Source: Atrichornis clamosus (taxonomy: Eukaryota > Chordata > Aves > Passeriformes > Menuridae). Taken from it: a stretch of 64,000 nt of DNA. The notes under the pieces were generated by a model. That model made no database searches. It saw only the letters and a program-made list of their open reading frames with translations, and was not told the DNA's origin. Every line of letters begins with the position of its first letter. The stretch's first letter is position 1. The translations under genes were made by a program, and so were the position numbers. The stretch covers positions 496,001-560,000 of the forward strand of contig WBMZ01011683.1 in assembly GCA_013400975.1 (NCBI GenBank), written 5' to 3'. This document shows, piece after piece, positions 12,881-24,800 of this stretch.

Positions 12881-12968
12881 GTCATAGCTCTCCAGGCCAG
12901 AAGAATCTTTATATTTCCTTAGAATCTCCTACATGGGACTAACTGCAGAATTTCAACCAGTGTTTTCT
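12881..12968 (-). mobile_element. ancient CR1 3'-end fragment, antisense
   Basis: GTCATAGCTCTCCAGGCCAGAAGAATC, then ATCTCCTACATGGGACTAACTGCAGAATTTCAACCAGT follow the layout of the reverse complement of the 3' end of old amniote CR1 elements (TCATAGA...GGCCAGAAGGGACCA...GACCTCCTGCATAACACAGGCC...AACTTCACCCAGT). Similarity is moderate and the fragment is short, so this is a probable call. If right, the insertion is much older than the avian-type CR1 copies elsewhere in the window. Confidence 0.55.
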
Positions 12969-14879
12969 AAATCAAACACTTATCTACTAGAATTAAAGAA
13001 TACTGTAAAAAGACAATTTTGTTGCTGTGCTGTAACTACCGAGGTATGTGCATAAAATCACCTGTCTTTAGAATAATACCAAATAATCCAAAATTTGTAC
13101 ACAAATTCCCCTCTTCTCTCCACCTTCTGCCACCATTTTTAACTAGAATGTGTACTATTAATCACAGTGCCAGGAGCACATGGAAGATAAACTAATGTTA
13201 CAACATTGTGGGTGATTCTCTCTGTTTTAAATTGAATTATGGTGGAATAGTCTTCAACAATAAATAGTTCAGCATACTTCAGTCAGAATGCCTTTCATTT
13301 AGGAATTGCAAGTGTCTTTAGAAAGGCTTCAGGAAAAGACTCAGACATATCTTTCAGGCCAACACAGGGAGCCAGTGGTCCCAGCGTGAGGGGAGGGATT
13401 CCTCTTTAGCTATACCAAAAAACGCTCACTCATTTTCCCAAAATGAAATTGTAAAGTTTAATTCTTCTGAGAATAAAAAAAATTAAAATCAGATTTTTGA
13501 CCCAATTCAATGGTATTTTTTCATTGAAAGAATCAGTTCTGCAGCTGGTTTTCCAATAAACTTAGATAAAAATGAGATTATTCCATATATTTTATTGGTC
13601 ATGGACAAGGGCTGGTTTTAATTGTATTTTATTATATGCACTTTGTGGAAGATCTGAGATTAAGCAATGTGTCAGCTCAAGGCAAATAAAGAATAATTCC
13701 AAACACAAAAGAAATGGTTACTTGCTCTTTGTTACCCTTCAAGTGAATACAAGAAAATAATGTTTCAAATGTGGGTGAAACAGAATGTTTCCCCTTCTGT
13801 GGATAAGATGTATTATCTCATTTGTTTTTTGATATTGCCAGTATAGGCTATAAACTTACATACTGTTTGTATATTTATTTTAATTTAAAAACCAATTTCA
13901 CATACAATTTAGCATTGAGATATAACATAATTATGTTTTAATCTTATATCTAGAAAAGGCGTGTCCACGAGTTGACTGTTATTTATTGGTATAGAGCAGT
14001 AGAGGAAATTTTTGCTTCTAGTCGTTATCTAAGGCTGTGGTAAAAATCTTCCTACTTTCTATGTAACCACTGAAAAGGGGATAAAACACTCATTACTTTT
14101 CATTGGTGCTGTTAATTTGAAAAGTGTCTAATTAAAAATTGGCTCATGAGCAGGCTGGTTTCTGTAAAGAGATGAACAAGGATTGCAATGGTTAAGCCAT
14201 GGACAATGCCTCCTTTGAATCAAGAGAATTTCAGTCCTATTTTTAAATATATGTAAAATAAGTAAACAATATAGTCGTTTAAAAAAGAAATACTATGGCC
14301 CAATGCAGGAAAAACCCTCTTTTTTTTGTTTGTTTCAGGAATTAGCAATGTTCCACAGTTTTTATCAACTGAAGATTTCTTTCCCAAAATAATTTGTTCA
14401 GTTCTGCTGCAGGAGCCAGACAAGGAGTAACTCAGCTGGAGGCTATTCTTCCTGGTATTTCTGAACGGCCCAAGGAAGAACAACTTTCAAAAATGTTATT
14501 TTGACTGACTAAGGTTGTCTGGTCACCTAAGAAACTATTATAGTACCAAGTGTATTTATATTTGATTGATTGATTATTACTAATTTACTTGTATTTAGGT
14601 ATTACACCTACTTGCAGAACTGAGGCAGCCTATTCTTTGAATATTTTCATTTAATACTTACCACCATTTGTACTTAGAAACTGTCACTTAACCTCTTAAA
14701 ATTTAACTTTAAAACTTAACTTTTAAAATTGTTGGAATCTCAAAGCAACCCTTGATGATAATGATATAAATGGAGATCAAAGTAAAGGGTAGAATCATAG
14801 AGGAAAAACATTCAAAAAGGTGTTTTAGGGATGGTTTAATGAATGAAAATAGCTTATTAAATGCGAACTGCACGATCTC
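12969..14879. other. AT-rich DNA, no feature seen
   Basis: No recognised repeat or exon. The stretch ends abruptly at the GC-rich island that follows. An open frame of 74 codons (14770-14994) crosses that boundary; its second half lies in the island. Confidence 0.5.
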
Positions 14880-15620
14880 ACCCTTTCCAAAACTCAGACC
14901 TGTGGCGGTGGTGGATGTCGCCACCGCCGTCCCTAAGAAGCAGCCAGTCCCAAAAAGGCTTAAGGTTCAGTGGTGGGACGCTGCCAAAGCTTAAGGACCT
15001 TTGATGGTCTCGACTCAGGGACCGCCTCCCCCTTCCTAGTGTAAAGACATAGTTTTTCCCTAACTTGTAAACACCCCTTTATGTTAAGTTACCCTGTCCG
15101 TCAGTGTACTCACCCTGCCCCTTCTGGACAGTTCCCTGGAAAGTCCCTTCTCACTGGACGCCCCATTGGCTCCAGTTCCCTCTCCCCTCCCCTCTCCCTC
15201 CTCAATTGGTCCTCCCCAGTCACCCCACTCTTTGTACCGCCCCTGGACCTCACCCCATTGGGCCCTGTGATTCTCTCCTCCCCTTTTACCCCCCTATAAA
15301 ATATGGTGTAAGAGGTTGTTACATCGTTCTCCGTCCCTGGACTTCACTGAGTGAGAACCTGTGTTAAAGCCTCTGGTCCTCCACACGGAGAACCGCTCCC
15401 ACCTCTGTGCCTCCATCCTTTCCTACGCCTGCTGGATTCTGGAGTGTGTGTGTGCGTGCCTGCACCCACCGAGCAGGGAGTGCTTGGTGCGTGTGCCGGG
15501 GTTTGCGAACCCCCCGGGAGCGGCTCTGCGAGGGACGCTCCTTGGAAGGTCGCAGTGCACCTTGGGCTCGTCCCCCCTCGCTCTGTTCCTGCCTGAAGAT
15601 AAGGTGCAAAGCGGCACAGA
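14880..15620 (+). mobile_element. probable endogenous retrovirus LTR remnant (GC-rich island)
   Basis: A sharply bounded GC- and CpG-rich block in AT-rich surroundings. A candidate U3 starts at TGTAAAGACATAG (15040). It carries three ATTGG (inverted CCAAT) boxes at 15165, 15205 and 15257 within pyrimidine-rich DNA, and a TATAAAAT box at 15295-15302. A poly(A)-like GTTAAAGCCTCTGG (AATAAA variant) follows about 70 bp downstream, as expected for a retroviral R region. A TGG at 15485 could begin a primer-binding site, but I cannot match it to a tRNA with confidence. No gag, pol or env was found on either side within the window. The 150 bp before 15040 are also GC-rich but unidentified. An alternative is a host CpG-island promoter; the CCAAT-CCAAT-CCAAT-TATA-poly(A) layout favours an LTR. 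Confidence 0.5.
15165..15302 (+). promoter_or_regulatory. CCAAT-box cluster and TATA box inside the GC island
   Basis: Inverted CCAAT boxes (ATTGG) at 15165-15169, 15205-15209 and 15257-15261 are spaced 40 and 52 bp apart. They precede CCCCTATAAAATATGG, with the TATA at 15295-15302. The geometry is that of a polymerase II core promoter firing to the right with a start near 15325. It most likely belongs to an LTR; whether it is active cannot be read from sequence. Confidence 0.5.
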
Positions 15621-18600
15621 CTGTTTTAATTCAGGAGCTAAAGGGACATTTTTTTAAAACTTCACATAGACCCAGATACCCAAGCCCCAGAGAGGTTCAG
15701 TGATGTTAGACATCGCCTACAAATTATGCCTTCGATATTTACCTTTTAACGTGGGTTTAAAGGGTCGAGACAGCCTTACATTTAAGGGCTTGAGTTTGAA
15801 CACAGTCTAAACATTTAACTGTATGTAGAGATAATGTATTGGTTTATTCAGCTGGAAAGTGCAAAAATGCAGTAAAAAAATTTATCTTTGTTGCATGTGA
15901 AAAAAGAGCAACACATACTTCACAGACATACCCAGTACCAAGAAAACTAAAACATTCTTTTTTAAACTTCTTCATATTTTGTATACAGTGAGAAAAAAAA
16001 TCTACATGCCTTTTCCTTCGCTGTCAGCTTTATGATATCCTGCTTCTTGTTTTTGATACAGTTATTACAAGTTATTTGGACAAGTACTTTGTGATACAAT
16101 ATTGTAAATGTTTACAAGAGTTTTAAAAAAAAATTCCATAGATTTCAGCCCTACAGGCTATCAGGTCTGCAAAGAAATTTAATAATTTTTAAGTCAATGG
16201 TATCCAGACAGGAGTTTAGTTACCAAGTTTTTCTTGATTATGGTATTTTCAGAAAGGGCAATAAAACCCTGGAGGCTCTTGGAACACATGGGATGTGATG
16301 GGTTTTCCTGTTTTGCTGTAGTTTTCTCAATGTGGTCGGTAGTTAATAAAGGAAGTAAAGTTACACAATATAATAAAATGCCAATATATTTTATACTTTT
16401 CAGAAAAAAAAACAGTAAAGCTGACTGAATAGATTGAAAGTCTCTTTCATTAAAAAATTCAAAATGTCACCATTTTTTTCATTTTGTGAATTCTATACTT
16501 GAATGTTTTTTTTCTCTTTATCTATTAACATCTTCAGAATTTTCTTTACTAGGATTGTGTTTGAAACCATTCACTTTCCAATCTGTCTCTAATATTAATA
16601 AATATATCAGAAAGGCTATTTTGTAATTTTGTCAGCTTTTTCTCAAGGAAAGATCATACTGAACTCCTCCACACATATTTTTTAAAAAATAATATTTCTG
16701 ATAAAAAGCCATTTACTGTCAAGCAGAAGATTTAAATGAACATTTTCAGAGACTCACTGCTGATTATGAGTTACTTTCATTTTGGTAGAACAAGAAAATG
16801 CATTGGTAAGATAATGCTAAGATAAAGTTTTTCAAAGACTTCAGTTTTATCTTCTTTTTTACCTATAAAGCTCCAATTTCTACATACTGCTTTTGCATAA
16901 ACAATCTGCATGTGAGACTGCGATTTCAGCTGCCACTTCTAACATAGTTCCATGAATAACTTGTATGAGCCACAGGAAGGTTTGACTCAGTTATCACTTC
17001 TGCATGTGGCTTTTCTTGTGTTAGGGAGGACTCAACATTCAATATACTCTGTGCCTGGCACACAACACCTGCTTCCAAGAGGTTGCAATGAGGATACCAA
17101 CTCTACCTAATTGTTTGAGCACAGGTAGACTTCCATTTCTTTCTTAGAGGAAGCAGCTCCAGTCTGTCCTAATTCTTTGTGCATGTTTGCAACAGGTGAG
17201 CACTCTCAGACAGGTACAGGCAGAGTTTGTATAGATCACCACCATCAGTGTTTGCATTGTGCTGTAGAGATTTTTGTCATTCAAGTTTCTAGAAAGATGA
17301 AGTGGTGTGAAAACAAGGCTACTGTCCTAAATCAGGATTTCAAATAGTTTGGAAAGTTTTTGGAATATTTTGATGAGTTGAAAAATATTAATATACTACT
17401 AAATAGTACCATATGGTACCTATCACAAGCTATCAGCCCACTCCAATTGTTACTTTTAACAGCTTTGGAATCCTCAGATTTGTTGGTTTGGCAAGTTTTT
17501 CTCTGTGCAGAGGGCCAATTTCTCTTCAAATTAATCTTTTTTTGTATCACATGTAAAAATGATTCTATGTGCCTGCTTTTATTCCTCCTTCACAGAGAAG
17601 GCAGAGAAAGAGAAGAGTACATCCTGAAAGATATTTTTATTTCATATTGACGTATGAAATTCTACTAAGTCAGACACCTTGCACATGTACAACCAAGAGA
17701 TCCTTTTGTGATCACTGCCCTCTGCCTTTAATGGGTGCAGAGGGACCTACATGAGTAAATTTTATGCTTGACTTCTTTTAAAAGTGCATATAAAAAGTAG
17801 CAGTAAATTGAAGCCCACAGGGTACTTACCACATTGTACTATAAGGATGTTTCATTGCATACTACTCATGAAAATTCAACTTGATATGAGCTATAATTAT
17901 GACAAAGGTAAGTGAGAGTGTGATTCTCACTTTGAGCACTCTTCCCCTTTGTCCTTTTTCTGTGCTGTTAGTCACCTTTAATAGCTAGGGAGATGTCTCA
18001 TGTCAAAGGTTTTCACATATGGTAGAAATTAATTAATTAGTTAATAATATATGAATCTTGCCCTACATTAAGAGTGCAATCACCCGATGGGAAACCAGAA
18101 ATATTCAGGATGCTAAGGGTTTAATTGAGATTTTCATCCTAGTAAGGTTCAATGACTCTGATATTTTCATATATTTAATCAGATTCACATCACTGTTTAT
18201 AAACTACCCTGATGGTCTAGAATTCATCAATTTCCTAATCATCTATGTACGAGTTGTTGTTTTGGTTAGTGAGAGCCGCATGAAAATAACACAGTCACTT
18301 TTATTTCTATTTCAACATAAATATCTTTCCAGTTTAGCTCAGCTAGATTTAATAATTTTATCCCTCAAACTAAGAGGAAAGAGGCTGGACATGTTAGTTT
18401 TCTGCTGTGTTTTGAAGATACTATATTTTGGCAGTACTTGAAGACTCCTAATTTGGGAAGTTTAGGCAGACAGTTTCATTTATTAGATCACAGTAGTTTC
18501 AAATGTCTGCTAGGATTTTAAGCAATAATACGGAGTAATACAATCACAGGCAACTTCATATTTTTACACAGCTTCAAATAGGGCTTTATACCCTTGTGTA

Positions 18601-18800
18601 TGGAGTATGTACAAGATTTGATGTGGTATTGGACCAGTGTTTTCCTTTGCTGGCTCCTACTGTGTGAAACTTAGGAAAAGAACACTAACATCTCAATATA
18701 AGGATAAAAATTGGCATCTAAGTCTACAGACTTTAAGTTTGTTTGTTTGTTTTTAAAAGTGAATAAATTTATAACTGTTACTGCTGTGAAGAAATCCTGA
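15621..18800. other. AT-rich DNA, no gene; short perfect palindrome at 17406
   Basis: No recognised mobile element or exon. A 14-bp perfect palindrome, GTACCATATGGTAC, occupies 17406-17419. A 127-codon plus-strand frame (18058-18441) lacks an ATG start and any domain signature, and is best explained by local base composition. Confidence 0.5.
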
Positions 18801-18835
18801 AACTATAACTGAGGGAACAATGTTCCCTCATAGTT
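18801..18835. repeat. near-perfect palindrome / hairpin
   Basis: The left arm AACTAT-(AACT)-GAGGGAACA pairs with the right arm TGTTCCCTC-ATAGTT around a single central A at 18820. The inner 9 bp and outer 6 bp are perfectly complementary; the only break is a 4-nt AACT in the left arm, a likely local slippage copy of the preceding AACT. Such a structure could be a cruciform-prone site or a short inverted-repeat element. No function is assigned. Confidence 0.9.
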
Positions 18836-21800
18836 TACAGAGTGAAACAATAACTCAGGTGAGACAAATATACTCACTTCAAAACACACAATACTTCAGA
18901 CAGCAGTCCAGGTTCGGAGACACTTTGCATTCCATAAGCTGTCTAATAACAGCAGTACTGAAACCTGTATAGGCCAACATATTTGCTGACCTCTGAGGCA
19001 AATTAGCCCGTACTGAACCCTGCGTATTGTTATCTCAACCATTTCTGGAACTCCAGCTACTGTATTTAAACATAAACTGTCTTTACTCCATATATTCATG
19101 AGCAATATAGGATAGGTGGTTAGCAATGTTGATCATTGTAACTACTGTAATTATTTACACTGTACTTCAGTGTTTTTAAAATAGAAAATAGTCAATATTA
19201 AGAAATGGCACTCATTTAGCTCTGAAGAAACTTTTGCTTTTGATTATCTCATATTATTATGTGTCCTTTGTATTATTATTATTATTTTCATGATACCGTG
19301 AAGCATATATCTGAAACACATTTTATTGATATAGCTTAATTTTTTTTTCCAGCATTTGTAGTGTCTCAAGACAATTCCAGGCACTTAACCTTAAAAAAAG
19401 GTAATCAGTCTACTCAAATACACCCTCTGATTTATTCATACTGGCAATGGAGAGAGGTCAGAAGTCACATAACTCCTTAGGAGACAGCGCTGTTCTACCT
19501 AACACAAGGATGCTTTCTCTCCATAAGTATTGGGAAATCAGGCAGCACCAGAAGCAGGGCTAGGTGTCTAGCCTCAGCTGAGAGAACAAATAGAAGTCAC
19601 TATACACCTCCACCCACTAGCTGGAAAAATGCTCACATAATAGAAGAGATGGTGAAGAGAATGTTTATGGGCTCTCAAAAGTTTCAAGCTAGAACAGGAC
19701 TGTATAAAAGCACCTGAGGAGAACAAGGAATGTATTGCTGTTCAGAACTTAGTCTCCAGTTAAATATGATTTAGACTGAGTAAAGTTCTTTATGCACATC
19801 CAGAAGTCTTGATTTCCACTATGCGATACAGCAGAGTCTTGCACATAACATGACATAAATTGTAGCAGGTTTCACTTGTGATGACCTGCAGCTGGGCAGA
19901 AATAGTCTATAGCAAGTTCTACAGTTATGCCACGGCCCAGAAGCTATCTCCTGCTTGGTGAATTCATCAGGTTCTCCACTGCATAATGTTGGCTATGTAG
20001 TGACAGAGAAAGAATCTTTCATAATATAGTGAATAAATGTGTGAAATATAGCACTACCTATGAAACAATATCAAGCAAGAATAAGCTCCATGAATCTTAT
20101 TTAATGTGAGACCTGAAAGGGCTTTATATTAGGACAATGAAACACACAAGTGCACTAAAATAAGATTGAGGAAGTTAAGACAGCAGAAACTGTACACAAA
20201 TCTTGACTGAGAAGGGGTAATAGGCATAGAGGTGTGAATGAGAAACTGGGACAGAAGATGGTAACTGGGTTTCAGTCACTTGATGTCAGTTTCACTTTAG
20301 TGTTTGGTAAGTAAAAAAGAAATTGCAGTGAAACAATTCTCATGTGCATTAGTGGTCCTGAGTATCCTGCAGCTAGCCAGTGTATTCATGACCTTGGTAG
20401 AATTTCATATTTGAAATATGAATCATTGAATTAACACAATCTGTCTATCCATCTATAACTTCCATCATCAACCTATATGAATGCCGATGGCCAAATTTCT
20501 GTATGACAGTCTCCAAAAAAGCTTGCATAACTGATTAAATGTGTTTTTACACTTCAGATACAGCCATACTCAAGATACTCCAAATGCTTCCACTCTTTGT
20601 GAAGGTGATGTGCTGCGTAAATGTTGCATGCTTGCCTATGCAGAGATCAGCATCTACTCTACTTCTTTATCCATATAATTACTTGGAACTGATAGGAGAT
20701 CTTCAGCTTCCATTAAATCAATAAAAGCACAGAAGTGTTTAAAATTCATGTAGGCCCAGAACCTCAAACATTTTGGAGTTGCCTTCTGGATATAGTCTGT
20801 GCATTTCTGCACTGTAAGTTAAGAACTGATGCTTGCATGACCTGACATAAGATGCTTCATTCTATTTGTCATTCTCTTCCTTTCCCTCATACAGAAGAAT
20901 GAAAAAATTCACCATTATTGTGATTTCCTAGAAATTGCAGAGATAACCTGGTTTTCAAGAGAAACAATGTTCCTCAGGGGAACATAAAGTGCAAACTGAT
21001 AAAGGAAAAGCAACAGCAGAAGTAATTTGTGTTTATTCAGCACTTGGCATTAATTACATTTTCATGGAAGATGGAGAGTCAACACTAGATTCTTTATTCA
21101 AAGAAAGGCATCTGCAATCACAGCCACAGCTTCAAAAGTCTACCAACGTCTAGTAAAGCCTAAGGTTAAAATGCTTAGTTCTGGATTTTTGGTTTAGCTC
21201 AATGAATCAAGCAATTTTTAACCAGATTTAATATACCCTTCTTAGTTTATGTTCCTATTTACTGTAATTTTCATCTAAAAAAACCCAAATAAGAACAGTC
21301 CATTGCAATATATATAAGGAAATGAAAAATATAGATATTTTTCAAAATATGCATAATGAAATTATAGGACTTATTCTCTTGGGTTGTCGGAATGGTAATA
21401 TATATTCACAGTTGGGCAGGGTCATAACATTCTCTAGTAGCCTCTAGACATGATCATCCAGAAATATTTCTTAGCCAGGAAAACCTGGATGTAACATGTT
21501 GTTGAAGGTCAGAAGATATAATAGGAAAATGATTATTTGATAAATAACAACATATTATCTTCTTTTTTCACTAAAAATCTACTATGGATCATTTCTGGAA
21601 ATAAAGGACACTAGGCTAGGTAAGTAATTTGTAAATTTAATTATGAATACTAGTTTTAGTAAAAATATTAATAGGTACTTAATATCTGAATTTTACAAGC
21701 ATATCATGCAGAAATACAATATAAACACCCAACAATCTTTTCCATCCACTATCAAAACTCAATGACAGAAAAAAACCCCAAAGGAAATAAAAATAATCAA

Positions 21801-24800
21801 ACATGACAGAATTATTTGAACTCCATGAAACTGACTGGGAAAAACAAAGAAGTGAAATGCTGAACAACAGAAAATTTTCTAGAAAAGCCAAACAATTTTC
21901 AAAATTGGATCAGGCAGAACAACGGTCCTGTTTTCTCAGGAGAAGCAAGAATTCTGATTACAAATGCTGGACTGAACATTCCTTCAGATTTGAATGCAGC
22001 AGTGTGACTAGTACTAATAACTCATTTGCTGTCCAGGGGACATGCTTCTAAAATGCATAGTAGAAGTAAAAATGAATTTCAGTAAAGAAAGCTTTTTACT
22101 TGTTCAGAAATAGCTTAATAAAAAGACTAAAGAACATAGATATGTGTCTAAATACTTCATATGAAGGAATGCAAAATAGTACAAAAGAAACAAAATTCAT
22201 TTATCTGGAATGAATAAAAAAATGCACAAACTGTATTTACCAAATTTACTCTTTCAACATAAGAAATGTAGGAAACAAAATTTAATGAAATTACATAAGC
22301 TGCTTCATATAATGGCATAAAATAACATAGAAAAATCATTAGAGAACAGATTTTTAATATTATATTATCTTTCTTCTTGGATTTATTAAAGTAAATTATT
22401 TTTCAGAATCTTCAGATTTGAATTATAAAAACTGATCTAAATTTTGGCAAACCTGGAAGTGTAATATTTAAAATCTACACTCTATGTATAAAGATGAAGA
22501 GCCTGTAAAATACCTGAACACAGTCTGCAGTCCTTAATCATGTGGAACATATTCTGAAATCAATAAAATTAGGCAAGATGTATTGCACTACAGTTACTTG
22601 TCATTAATGTCAGGTGATAGTGATAAAGTATCTTACATTAATAGGCCATGTGCCCATGCAAAAATCTGACTGTCTCAAAAGTCTGAATATTTTCATACAT
22701 AATTAAGCCCACACAGATGCTTGCAAAGAACCAAATTGGAAATCAAAAATTAAACCATAATTTCAATGTCATCAGCTGTAAAAGTCCTGCAGCTTCAGCT
22801 GCACTGAGATTCCACCCCTAGATCTGCAGATTCCCTAAAGCAGACTGTCTTTATTTTATAAACAAAATCAAACATTTCTTTGAAACTCAGGGAGTTCTTT
22901 CCCTTAAGAAATTGAAAATAGAAAACCTACCAACAGAAGAAATTTAGTACCATTTTAAGTATAAAATATGTCAGGACAGAAACTCATTTAAGGAAAATAC
23001 TACGCATAAAGGTTGTCCTAAAGATGGAGAAATGGACCCAGACAATTACAGGAAACTAGAAAAGCACTGAGTAACTGAACATAAAAATCAGGCCAAACCT
23101 CAACAGCTTAATTCTTGATTTGCACACAGTAGCTGTTTTCCAAGTAGCTTTCTCATGTTTCTAATCTATGATACTACAAGGTCTTCAAAACCTCTAACAT
23201 ACTTCCTAAATTTTTGCTCAGTGAGAAATTGTAGTTTTAACTCTGGGTTAAAAGAAGTAGAATTACAAGAACAAGGGGAACTAAGGTTTTTGGCAGTTGC
23301 TATTAGACACTATTTTTACCTTCAGTACTATTAAATACTATAGTATTCAAATAATTTATCTTGGTTTTTCCTATTGCTTTCCAAACTGAAATATTGCCTA
23401 TTTAATATATTACTAAATTATTATTAAAGAAGCAGATAAATTTACACATACTATTTTTTTCCAATAAAATATCATCAGAGAGCACTGGTGACAGAAGTTA
23501 GATATAAAGAGGTGGTATGGAAAGCAGTGAAATAATAAATTCATCAAATGTTTCACTTTTTTATTTTTATGAAATGTCTTGCAAATGCAGGTGAAATTTG
23601 TTCAACATTATCAGCTGAGGCTGTTGGATACAGTGAGTGATATTCTCTTCTGCCTAATAATTCTAAGGTGTGGCCACACTGTCAGAGTTTAATTCCTCAG
23701 AATCTATTTCAGGACACAGATTTTAATCCCGCTGTTAACTGAGAGGCCAGGCCACTCACTGCTCTGAATCAGAGCTACTGCAAAACCTTTGATTAAGGGT
23801 ATTCTGATTTGCATTTAAATATTTATATACTTACTGGACGAGAGCCCACAAGCAAAGAGGACTAAGTTCCTATATTGACAATTTGCTTTTTAAAGGGAGG
23901 AAAAAACTGAGTGCCAGGTTTGCTTGTGTACATATTTTGCTTTGAAAAAGCATATAAACCGCCTCAAACAGAGAGAAGACACAGATCTCAAGCACTTTCT
24001 TGCTCAGGGTTCCTTGTGGAATGTAACAGTTTAAACCTGTTGGGGTGTATATGGAATTCTTATTTTCCCCATGCTGATGAGTGCCTCATTTTCCTGACAT
24101 CACTAAAAAAAAAAAGTAATTCAATAAATTATTTATACCTACAGAAATTAAAAAATCAGCTATTTGCACTGTCCTACTCATTATTTCTTCGGCTGTTTCA
24201 GTTTTGTGAACAAAAAAATCCCCACAGCCCTATGATTTTATTATGGTTTTTCATTTTTTGTTGGAAATGGATAGTAGATGACAACACACTAAGCCACTAT
24301 AACACAAACTTGTGAGATTTATTGATTCAGCTCAAAGCTGATGGAGTTTCCATACATCAAAACTCAAGTAGTAGTGCACTCACCCTATATTATATCCATT
24401 AAGAAATTTTTCATCATTAAAAATCCAATAAAATATTTATAAGTCTGTTACAAACCCCTGATGGTTAGATTAATGCAATTCTAAGCACTAAGATTATCTT
24501 ACACAAAGTTTTACACATATATCGTTTTCTGTTTCTTTCTTTTGTTTTTGTCAATCTGGTGAGTTTGATTTCAGAGCTATTGGAATTTTCAGGCTACCTA
24601 TAACAAGAGGCTCCCTGACAACTCTCTCAAATGTCCATCTTTCTCTAGGAAAATTTGAAATTTAGATCTCCCTGGGGGTTATTTGAATATCCTTTTGTGA
24701 ATTCAGAAATAATTAGATGATCTCTTATAATGAAGCAATTTATATTAATAAAAGAAAAGCCACAACCTATCTAATGAAGGTTGAAGGTGGACTCTCTGCT

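Noticed and set aside
15351..15703. Several overlapping open frames on both strands in the GC-rich island
   Set aside because: GC-rich DNA has few stop codons, so all frames stay open. None shows retroviral or host protein motifs, and the region looks like LTR regulatory sequence.
18058..18441. 127-codon plus-strand open frame
   Set aside because: It starts at TTG, is rich in I, L and F, and has no domain or splice context. Frames this long are expected occasionally in 64 kb.
23911..24315. 134-codon plus-strand open frame
   Set aside because: It starts at GTG, has AT-driven composition, an internal poly-K/N stretch from an A-run, and no recognised family.
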